Shown: piece by piece, positions 1-6,473 of the stretch
How the letters are laid out: every line of letters begins with the position of its first letter
Position numbering within the stretch: position 1 is the stretch's first letter
From: Blastocatellia bacterium
Lineage (GTDB): Bacteria > Acidobacteriota > Blastocatellia > Pyrinomonadales > Pyrinomonadaceae
DNA: 7,348 bases
Assembly (NCBI GenBank): GCA_003175865.1
Contig: PSRF01000161.1
Location: 1-7,348 of the forward strand
Direction of reading: 5' to 3'
The notes under the pieces: generated by a model
Told to the model about the DNA's origin: nothing
What the model saw: the letters and a program-made list of their open reading frames with translations, nothing else
Databases searched by the model: none
Translations under genes and position numbers: made by a program

Positions 1-2343
1 CGCCTGTGTAACCTGTTTCTCGACCGGTATGGTGATGGCCCAGTTTCACTCCTGCGGGCTCCAGCCCGAATTGGTTTGCTGGGCGAACATATCGATTATG
101 TTTCGTACCTGCCAACAGCATCTCTAACCTTTGGCAGTCATGAACGCAACATCCTCATGCTCTACAGGAAATCCGCAAAGCCTCAAGTACAGAGTGCTTC
201 GACTAGTCCGAAGTACCCGCCTTCGATGTTTTCGCTTTTAGAAGATGAGGTCCCTGAGTTGGGTAACAGTGCCGTGAGCGAATGGCTCTCTTTTCTTTTC
301 AGGCACGGCACGCCTCAACCAGATTGGCAAAACTACATAAAAGCGTCGGTAAACTTCGCACGCGGTAAGTTCGGCGCGCAGATAGTCAATGGATTCGACT
401 TTGCTCTGGAATCGAACGTTCCTGCTGGTGGAGGTGCCTCATCGTCGTCTGCTTTAGTCGTGTTAGCAGGTGCTGCGGTAAGGGAGGTCAACCAGATTTC
501 TTTCACTCCTGAGGAATTAGCCAAAGACTCTGCGATCGCTGAATGGTATATCGGCACACGCGGCGGTTCGATGGACCACATAACTATCTGTTTAGCGCAA
601 CAGGCAAGTGCAGTCGTAATTAACTATTGGAACCAGCAGACGAAACGCGTTTCGCTTCCGGATACACCTTTCGAATGGATTACCTTCTTCTCGAAACCTG
701 CTGACAAAGGTCGCGAAATCATGATCGAGTACAACGAGCGCGCAGCGGTTTCGCGGTTACTGATACCAGCTGTAATTAACAAATGGAACCAGACAAACCC
801 AGAGCGTCAAACTGATTGGGCCGTTGTGCTACGGTCATTGGAAGAAGGATCACTCGAAGGCGTAGATGCTGCCGAAAATCTCTTAAACACCCTGCCCGAA
901 ACAATGTCGATAGACACTCTGCAGTTGGAGCACCCCAACACGTTCTCAGAGTTAGAACGCTCCTTCCCTGCCCTGTTAGCCGCTCGGTCACGCTGGCCGC
1001 TTCAAATCCGAAGTCGCGCTTTGCATCACCTGGGCGAAATAAAACGAGTCGCACTCGCAACCCACATTTTGGAGTCGATCGAAAATGCCTCAACTCCTGA
1101 AGACAAGCTTTCAGCGATGCAGACTATAGGCAAACTGCTCGACGAATCTCATGCAAGCTTGCGTGATCTCTACGGCGTTAGCATTCGCGAAGTTGAAGAG
1201 CTACGAGAAGTAATAGTTTCCAATGCAAATGTACTGGGCGCCCGACTGATGGGTGGCGGTTTCGGTGGCAATGTGCTCGCACTAACTACACAGCATCACT
1301 CGAAAGAACTAATCGAACAGGTACAAAAAGAGTATTACAGCCCGCAAGGTCGACACGGCGTTCGAGAAGGATCGGTTATGGTGTCGACGCCTGGTGACGG
1401 TCTCGCAGAAATTGATTTAAATGATTTGTGGCGCGACTCCATAGCGCGCGTGAATTCGCGCGGAGCAAACGCATCTAAATACCGTAGTAACCTGCTTTCG
1501 CTGCTTGATGTTTCGACTGTACAAGCAGACTCAGCAATATGGCCCGTAATCGTTGCTGCAGGAAAAGGGACCCGCGCGTCCGCTAGTGGTCTGAATATAC
1601 CCAAACCAATTGCTTTCGTTCGAAAGAAGCCAGCTATCCTTCATGTCCTCCGGAACATTCGCAAAGGCCTTGGGCAAACACGTCCACCCATCATCATTGT
1701 GTCACCTGAGACTGAGGCTCCGATCAGACACGCAGTTGAGTGCGAAGACGTAATGATCGTTCTGCAACCTAAACCTCTCGGAACCGGCGACGCGGTTTTC
1801 CAGGCACATCCATTGATGCGCGATTTCACGGGCCTCACGCTCGTTGTTTGGAGCACTCAACCTGTCATCCGCGCAAAGACATATCAGCGCACAGTTAAAT
1901 TGGCGACCCTGTTTCAAACTTACGAGATGTTCGTTCCCACCACTTTTCGCGAACACCCGTATGCACCGATACAACGCGACGAATCCGGTGAGGTTCGATC
2001 GGCCCGCGAAACTCATTTGGAAAGTGCTGAACAAGTCGAGTTTGGTGAAACGAACATCGGGCTGTTTTTACTTCGGAACCAAACCATGTTCGATGTTCTG
2101 TTAGATCTGAGACGCCGGTACTGGAATGAATCTACGCGGTGTTATGACCGTATACGTGGAGAGTTGGGTTTTCCAAATGAAGTGATCAGCACACTTGCTG
2201 AACGAGAGAATGGGGTATTTGCCAGTCCGATTGGTGACTGGCGTGAGGAACAAGGCATCAAGCAGTTATCAGACTTAGCAACATGCGAGCAGTTCATTAC
2301 GGAGTTAGAACGAGAGGAAGCCGCGCACCAGAGTTTGCAGTAA
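1..2343 (+). CDS. Galactokinase-like GHMP sugar kinase fused to a nucleotidyltransferase domain (5' partial)
   Basis: The frame is open from base 1 and 780 residues are visible (numbered from base 1). The TTG at 76 lies inside the first kinase motif, so the true start is upstream; by comparison with GalK probably only about 5-20 residues are missing. Kinase half, about 1-470: motif 1 APARIGLLGEHIDY (20-33), the counterpart of the galactokinase signature, with Arg23, Glu29, His30 and Asp32; ATP loop PAGGGASSSSA (141-151); probable catalytic base Asp192 in GGSMDH; motif 3 GARLMGGGFGGN (413-424). Nucleotidyltransferase half, about 514-780: AAGKGTR (519-525), PKP with Lys535, QPKPLGTGDAV (589-599). 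The expected chemistry is sugar plus ATP to sugar 1-phosphate, then NTP to NDP-sugar, in the cytoplasm. The usual metal-binding Asp of the second domain is Thr619, so its activity is doubtful. The fusion resembles FKP in concept but has the opposite domain order. Substrate unknown: galactose, another hexose or a uronic acid are all possible. Confidence 0.85.
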   Translation, partial: RLCNLFLDRYGDGPVSLLRAPARIGLLGEHIDYVSYLPTASLTFGSHERNILMLYRKSAKPQVQSASTSPKYPPSMFSLLEDEVPELGNSAVSEWLSFLFRHGTPQPDWQNYIKASVNFARGKFGAQIVNGFDFALESNVPAGGGASSSSALVVLAGAAVREVNQISFTPEELAKDSAIAEWYIGTRGGSMDHITICLAQQASAVVINYWNQQTKRVSLPDTPFEWITFFSKPADKGREIMIEYNERAAVSRLLIPAVINKWNQTNPERQTDWAVVLRSLEEGSLEGVDAAENLLNTLPETMSIDTLQLEHPNTFSELERSFPALLAARSRWPLQIRSRALHHLGEIKRVALATHILESIENASTPEDKLSAMQTIGKLLDESHASLRDLYGVSIREVEELREVIVSNANVLGARLMGGGFGGNVLALTTQHHSKELIEQVQKEYYSPQGRHGVREGSVMVSTPGDGLAEIDLNDLWRDSIARVNSRGANASKYRSNLLSLLDVSTVQADSAIWPVIVAAGKGTRASASGLNIPKPIAFVRKKPAILHVLRNIRKGLGQTRPPIIIVSPETEAPIRHAVECEDVMIVLQPKPLGTGDAVFQAHPLMRDFTGLTLVVWSTQPVIRAKTYQRTVKLATLFQTYEMFVPTTFREHPYAPIQRDESGEVRSARETHLESAEQVEFGETNIGLFLLRNQTMFDVLLDLRRRYWNESTRCYDRIRGELGFPNEVISTLAERENGVFASPIGDWREEQGIKQLSDLATCEQFITELEREEAAHQSLQ

Positions 2344-2358
2344 CGTCGCAGGATAACG

Positions 2359-3648
2359 ATGGCAACGATTGCAAAGAGCACCAGCATTTCTCGCGAACCG
2401 ATCTCAAATTTACGTTGGTGGATTGGCGGGCTGCTGTTCGCTTCGACAGTAATCAATTACATCGACCGGCAGACGCTCTCCGTTCTCGGTCCCTATCTTA
2501 AAAACGATTATCACTGGAACAACCAGCAATTCGCGATGATCGTGATCGCGTTTCGTGTGGCATATTCCATCGGTCAGACCGTAGCTGGTCGTTTTATCGA
2601 TCGAGTTGGAACTCGAAAAGGTCTAACCATCACGGTCATCTGGTATTCAATTGCTGCAATGTTAACTTCGTTTGCTGGGGGACTTCGTAGCTTCGCATTC
2701 TTTCGCTTTCTGCTTGGCGCCGGCGAATCAGCAAACTGGCCCGCCGCAACAAAGGCCGTTTCTGAATGGTTCCCCAAGAAGGAACGAGGATGGGCTGTCG
2801 CACTCTTCGATAGTGGTTCTTCGATCGGCGGCGCTATCGCGCCACTTCTAGTAGTCGGGTTGTACAAGTATTTCGGAGGCTGGCGACCTGCATTTGTAAT
2901 TACAGGGACTCTGGGTTTTGTCTGGCTCGGGGCCTGGCGAGTTTTGTATCACCCGCCAGAATCCCATCCGCGCCTAAGCGATGCTGAACGAGAGATGATT
3001 GTGCGTGATCGAATTGAGTTAGATGAAACACACGACACTCAAGGTTCAGGGTGGGCGAATCTGATAAAGCTACGGCAGACCTGGGCGATCATTGCTGCAC
3101 GGACGATGACGGATCCCGTTTGGTTCTTCATTACTGACTGGTTTGCGATCTATCTTGTCACCAAGGGAATCAATCCGGAACAGGGTCTCCTCGCTTTTTG
3201 GATTCCCTTTGTCGCTGCTGACCTCGGCAACTTCTTCGGTGGTGGCGTTTCCAGTTGGCTAATCAAACGCGGTTGGCCAGTCATCAAGGCGCGAAAGGCC
3301 GTGGTTGTCTTTGGTGGCATTGGGATGACGCTCTTGATTCCCACGGTTTTTACTTCAAGCTTGTTTGTGCTCGCCGGTTTGTTTGCAGTTTCGACTTTCG
3401 CGTACGCCTCCTTCTCGACGATGGCGCTTGTTCTACCTTCAGATCTTTACCAAAGTGGATCAGTGGCTACAGTGAGTGGGATGAGTGGCACTGGCGCGGG
3501 ATTGGGCACAATCATTTCAACCTATCTCATCGGATATGTCTCCGACCACTATTCATTCGAACCCATTCTAATCACGGCCAGTTTGATTCCATTCATAGGA
3601 ATGATTCTGGTGTTGTTATTAATCAGGCCCAGCAGAGTTGTTGCTTAA
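2359..3648 (+). CDS. MFS transporter, anion:cation symporter (ExuT-like) family
   Basis: This is a complete 429-residue major facilitator, the usual length for the family. ATG at 2359 follows AGGA at 2350-2353, only 15 bases after the preceding stop, so the genes are probably co-transcribed. By eye there are about twelve hydrophobic segments (first at about 20-36, last at about 402-422) and a hydrophilic central loop at about 197-240. Family marks: NYIDRQTL (33-40) in helix 1, MFS motif [13 protein letters not shown] (77-88), [13 protein letters not shown] (120-132), [10 protein letters not shown] (135-144) and [12 protein letters not shown] (151-162). The last two closely match E. coli ExuT (SSEWFPAKERS, NVGSSIGAMIAP) as I recall its sequence. 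The ACS family carries hexuronates, glucarate, galactonate and other organic anions by proton symport across the inner membrane. Substrate here is inferred only; the neighbouring sugar kinase and mutases suggest a sugar or sugar acid. Confidence 0.9.
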   Translation: MATIAKSTSISREPISNLRWWIGGLLFASTVINYIDRQTLSVLGPYLKNDYHWNNQQFAMIVIAFRVAYSIGQTVAGRFIDRVGTRKGLTITVIWYSIAAMLTSFAGGLRSFAFFRFLLGAGESANWPAATKAVSEWFPKKERGWAVALFDSGSSIGGAIAPLLVVGLYKYFGGWRPAFVITGTLGFVWLGAWRVLYHPPESHPRLSDAEREMIVRDRIELDETHDTQGSGWANLIKLRQTWAIIAARTMTDPVWFFITDWFAIYLVTKGINPEQGLLAFWIPFVAADLGNFFGGGVSSWLIKRGWPVIKARKAVVVFGGIGMTLLIPTVFTSSLFVLAGLFAVSTFAYASFSTMALVLPSDLYQSGSVATVSGMSGTGAGLGTIISTYLIGYVSDHYSFEPILITASLIPFIGMILVLLLIRPSRVVA

Positions 3649-3657
3649 TTCACTGTT

Positions 3658-5004
3658 ATGAAACCGCTGAAAATCGGCATCACAGGCGTCCGTGGAGTTG
3701 TTGGTGAGGCGTTTACACCGGAATTGGCTGTGGGCTTTGCACAGGCGTTTGGTACTTACCTCGATGGCGAGCGCATTGTTGTTTGTCGTGACACACGTCC
3801 ATCTGGACCGATGGTCCATGCTGCAGTATGTTCCGGTTTACTCGCCGCAGGTTGTGAAGTCATCGATCTCGGGATCTGCCCCACGCCCAGTCTCCAACTC
3901 GCAACGAAGCAATTCAAAGCTGCTGGCGGTATTGCAATAACTGCCGGTCACAATCCATCGAAATGGAACGCCCTCAAGTTTGTTCGGTCCGACGGGTTGT
4001 ATCTCAACGCAACGCAGGGTGAAGAACTGCTTGATATTTTTCATCAAGGTGAATTTCTGAAGGCTGGTTGGAACGAAATCAAAACTACCGTCGACACCGC
4101 TGACGCGATTGGGCTTCACATCGAAGCACTTCAATCAGCATTTGATGTAGAGACGATTCGATCGCGCAAACTTAAGGTTGCCGTTGACTGCTGCAATGGA
4201 AGTTGTGCTTTGCTCGTGCCGCAATGGCTCGAACTGCTCGGTTGCGAAGTTCTTGCGGTAAATGATGATCCTTCAGCTCCCTTTCCACACTCGCCGGAAC
4301 CGACACCAAATACAATGGCCCAGCTGCGAGCTGTCGTAAAGGCCGGCCGTGCAGACGTCGGCTTTGCGCATGACGCGGATGGTGAACGTCTCGGCATTGT
4401 TACCGATCTTGGAGAACCACTACCGGAAGAATTGACTCTGCCGCTCGCTGCGACAATCCGGTTGGAACATCGTGTTGGCCCAGTCGTTACGAACATTTCT
4501 ACGAGTAGCCGGATTGATCATGTTGCGCGCCGATTTGGTGTCGAGGTCATCAGAACACCAGTTGGTCAACCTTTCATTTCTGAGGCGATGATTGAACATG
4601 ATGCGGTTTTGGGTGGTGAAGGCAGCGGCGGAATTGCTGTTCCTGAAATACACGCGACTCACGACAGCGCTGCAGCCATTGGCTTAATCCTGGAGCGGCT
4701 CGCACGGCAACATGAGTCCATATCACAACTCGCAAAGCAGCTGCCCGACGTTACGATGCTTAAGTATAACGTCGAAGTAGAACCGAACAGGCTCTACTCA
4801 GTACTACAAACCTTTCGCATGTTGGTCGAAAGCGAGCGCCTTGAACATGACCTAACTGACGGTATTAAAGTTCTCTTTGGCGATGGATGGGTCCACGTAC
4901 GTGCTTCGAACACGGAGTCTATGATTCGAATCATCGTTGAGGCTCAAGAAGAGGGTCGTGCGGAGGATCTAATCAATTGGGCGAGGGATCGGGTCAGGAA
5001 GTGA
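3658..5004 (+). CDS. Phosphohexomutase-family protein (archaeal GlmM type) lacking the phosphoserine; probable pseudoenzyme or altered enzyme
   Basis: The 448 residues are full length for the alpha-D-phosphohexomutase superfamily (phosphoglucosamine, phosphoglucose and phosphomannose mutases), with all four domains present. The start GITGVRGVVGEAFTPE and the GTYL/CRDTRPSG block are typical of the archaeal GlmM type. The catalytic loop, normally TASHNP with the phosphorylated serine, reads TAGHNP with Gly97 (GGT at 3946-3948). The metal loop is DADGER (239-244), so the third Asp is Glu243. The sugar loop is GGEGSGG (319-325). The VGEAN-like segment of the neighbour is VGQPFI (302-307). The phosphate loop is RASNTES (415-421), with Ser where Pro is usual. 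The reading frame is undamaged, so this is not a decayed pseudogene. It starts 9 bases after the transporter stop with no clear Shine-Dalgarno sequence, which suggests translational coupling. It is roughly half identical by eye to the next gene, so a tandem duplication is likely. It may act as a partner or regulator of that gene, or retain weak or different activity. Confidence 0.88.
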   Translation: MKPLKIGITGVRGVVGEAFTPELAVGFAQAFGTYLDGERIVVCRDTRPSGPMVHAAVCSGLLAAGCEVIDLGICPTPSLQLATKQFKAAGGIAITAGHNPSKWNALKFVRSDGLYLNATQGEELLDIFHQGEFLKAGWNEIKTTVDTADAIGLHIEALQSAFDVETIRSRKLKVAVDCCNGSCALLVPQWLELLGCEVLAVNDDPSAPFPHSPEPTPNTMAQLRAVVKAGRADVGFAHDADGERLGIVTDLGEPLPEELTLPLAATIRLEHRVGPVVTNISTSSRIDHVARRFGVEVIRTPVGQPFISEAMIEHDAVLGGEGSGGIAVPEIHATHDSAAAIGLILERLARQHESISQLAKQLPDVTMLKYNVEVEPNRLYSVLQTFRMLVESERLEHDLTDGIKVLFGDGWVHVRASNTESMIRIIVEAQEEGRAEDLINWARDRVRK

Positions 5005-5010
5005 ACCGTG

Positions 5011-5058
5011 CTTTGAGCTGTGTGCCTTGAGCTTTGTGTTTTGTATTTGTAGTTTGCG
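5011..5058 (+). repeat. Degenerate heptamer tandem array, consensus about CTTTGTG
   Basis: Reading in steps of seven from 5011 gives CTTTGAG, CTGTGTG, CCTTGAG, CTTTGTG, TTTTGTA; after a one-base slip ATTTGTA at 5045 and GTTTGCG at 5052 follow. Most units keep TTG in the middle. The run sits between the stop of the first mutase and the start of the second. The complement of the bases just downstream (5075-5088) contains the same type of unit, GCTTTGT, in inverted orientation. Whether this is a dispersed genomic repeat cannot be judged from one copy. Confidence 0.5.
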
Positions 5059-5084
5059 TGTGTCTCGCCAACGACAACTACAAA
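5046..5084 (+). promoter_or_regulatory. Inverted repeat / RNA hairpin ahead of the second mutase
   Basis: TTTGTAGTT (5046-5054) is the exact reverse complement of AACTACAAA (5076-5084). After a 2x2 internal mismatch, three more pairs form (CGT 5057-5059 with ACG 5071-5073), leaving an 11-base loop at 5060-5070. The stem is AT-rich, so it is of modest stability, and no T-tract follows, which argues against an ordinary intrinsic terminator. It ends six bases before the Shine-Dalgarno sequence and could affect translation or mRNA processing between the two mutase genes. Function is inferred. Confidence 0.45.
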
Positions 5085-5089
5085 GCACT

Positions 5090-5094
5090 AAGGA
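5090..5094 (+). promoter_or_regulatory. Ribosome binding site fixing the start of the second mutase
   Basis: AAGGA lies eight bases before ATG at 5103. It supports that ATG over the in-frame TTG at 5034. The latter would add 23 residues rich in Val, Cys and Phe that are encoded by the repeat-like intergenic bases and have no counterpart in the paralogue. Confidence 0.75.
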
Positions 5095-5102
5095 CATTAT
5101 TT

Positions 5103-6470
5103 ATGCGGGCTATTCCAACATTAAAAATCAGTATCTCCGGCGTCCGCGGAGTAGTCGGTGATTCGCTGACGCCGACGCTGCTGACTCGTTTTGCGCAAGC
5201 GTTCGGGACGTATGTTGGATCAGGAACAATCGCGATTGGCCGCGATCCTCGAACGTCAGGCGAAATGGTTAAGCAAGCGGTGATCGCCGGTTTATTGTCC
5301 AGTGGCTGTCGTGTCCTTGATGTCGGCATGTGTCCGGTGCCAACCATCCAACTGATGGTACGGTTGCGCGGTGCGCAAGGAGGATTGGCGATCACAGCAA
5401 GTCACAATCCACCTGAATGGAATGCGCTAAAGTTCATTGGTCCCGATGGAACATTTCTTGGCCCTGGCCTCGCGCGTGAAATGCTTGACATTTATCACCA
5501 GGGTGAATATGCGAAGGTCGCTGGAAACGAGATGCGCGGCGTGGAATTGGTCGATGGCGCGACAGACCTTCATATCAAGGCCATTCTTGACGCGGTTGGC
5601 CCACTGCCGACGAAAAGCCGCCGTTTACGAGTCGTCCTTGACGCTTGCAATGGCGCAGGCTCAATCGTTGGTCCCAAACTGCTTAAAGAACTTGGCGCTG
5701 AAGTGTTCACGATCAATGACAAACCTGATGGTCAATTCCCTCGTCCGGCCGAACCTACACCTGAAAACCTGTCTGACCTCTGCGCAGCGGTCAAACGACA
5801 TGGCGCTGACATCGGCTTCGCACAAGATATGGACGCGGACCGTCTTGCCATTGTTTCCGAACTCGGCCACCCGATTGGTGAAGACTACACCTTAGTTCTC
5901 GCTGCCTCGTATGTTCTTAGTAAACGGCGTGGACCAGTTGTAGCGAACTTGTCTACGTCTAGTGCTCTCGACTTCGTTGCGCAACGTTTTGGATGCCCGA
6001 TCTATCGGACGAGGATTGGTGAAGCAAACGTGACCGAGTGCATGGAACGCGAGAGTGCAGTCATTGGTGGCGAAGGTAATGGCGGCGTGATTTATCCACG
6101 CATCAATTTTGCCCGCGATAGTCTCGTCGGAATGGCGTTGGTCCTTCACATGCTCGCGGATCGCACACTTTCTGTGTCAGAGGCGCTGGCTGAGTTTCCA
6201 AGATTAGTAATGATCAAGGAGAAGTTGGCCTGTCCGTCGCACAAGATTCCTGAGGTGCTCAAGATGGTACGTCGCATTTACGCAGACGCGGCGTTGGATC
6301 TGACTGACGGTGTGAAGGTGTTGCTGCCTGGCGGGTGGTTACATGTGCGTGGTTCAAACACTGAACCAATCATTCGTATTACTGCCGAGGCTGCAACTGA
6401 AGATGAAGTGCAACTGATGAGAAATTCAGTTTTTGATTCTGTGCGCCAGTTAATCGACGCGAAGAGTTAA
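5103..6470 (+). CDS. Phosphohexomutase, archaeal GlmM type (phosphoglucosamine/phosphoglucose/phosphomannose mutase), catalytic residues intact
   Basis: The protein has 455 residues from ATG 5103, a normal length for the superfamily. It should interconvert a hexose or hexosamine 1-phosphate and 6-phosphate in the cytoplasm through a phosphoserine and Mg2+. Landmarks in order: SISGVRGVVGDSLTP near the N-terminus; phosphoserine loop TASHNP with Ser100; metal loop DMDADR with Asp242, Asp244 and Asp246 plus Arg247; IGEANV, a conserved substrate-region block; sugar-binding loop GGEGNGG around Glu324; C-terminal phosphate-binding loop RGSNTEP (416-422). The preceding gene is a paralogue that has lost several of these residues. 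Downstream, only three bases separate its stop from the next ATG, so the two are very likely co-transcribed. Sugar specificity cannot be read from the sequence: the glmM-like start is shared by mutases of several specificities. The upstream kinase and transporter make a salvage role plausible, but a housekeeping GlmM role is not excluded. Confidence 0.9.
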   Translation: MRAIPTLKISISGVRGVVGDSLTPTLLTRFAQAFGTYVGSGTIAIGRDPRTSGEMVKQAVIAGLLSSGCRVLDVGMCPVPTIQLMVRLRGAQGGLAITASHNPPEWNALKFIGPDGTFLGPGLAREMLDIYHQGEYAKVAGNEMRGVELVDGATDLHIKAILDAVGPLPTKSRRLRVVLDACNGAGSIVGPKLLKELGAEVFTINDKPDGQFPRPAEPTPENLSDLCAAVKRHGADIGFAQDMDADRLAIVSELGHPIGEDYTLVLAASYVLSKRRGPVVANLSTSSALDFVAQRFGCPIYRTRIGEANVTECMERESAVIGGEGNGGVIYPRINFARDSLVGMALVLHMLADRTLSVSEALAEFPRLVMIKEKLACPSHKIPEVLKMVRRIYADAALDLTDGVKVLLPGGWLHVRGSNTEPIIRITAEAATEDEVQLMRNSVFDSVRQLIDAKS

Positions 6471-6473
6471 ATC

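Noticed and set aside
76..78. TTG as the start codon of the first gene
   Set aside because: It lies inside kinase motif 1 (APARIGLLGEH). The frame is open and galactokinase-like back to base 1, so the gene begins upstream of the window.
3255..3707. 150-codon + strand frame overlapping the transporter
   Set aside because: It is an out-of-frame shadow of the transporter gene. Its translation, rich in Cys, Trp, His and Arg, matches no domain I recognise.
4131..4496. 121-codon minus-strand frame inside the first mutase
   Set aside because: It has Ser/Arg/Thr-rich shadow composition, is fully antisense to a well-supported gene, and no motifs are seen.
3658..5004. First mutase as a pseudogene
   Set aside because: The full-length frame is intact, with no stops or frameshifts and with conserved architecture. 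Substitutions are concentrated in active-site loops, which fits a functional shift better than decay.
5034..5102. In-frame TTG start giving a 23-residue N-terminal extension of the second mutase
   Set aside because: The extension is encoded by repeat-like intergenic bases and has no counterpart in the paralogue. ATG 5103 has a well-placed AAGGA. A hydrophobic signal peptide on a cytoplasmic mutase would also be unlikely.
5046..5102. Inverted repeat as a rho-independent terminator
   Set aside because: The stem is AT-rich and no T-tract follows on the + strand. It is followed directly by a ribosome binding site.
5437..5895. 152-codon + strand frame inside the second mutase
   Set aside because: It is an alternate frame of a strongly recognisable mutase and shows no motif or credible ribosome binding site.
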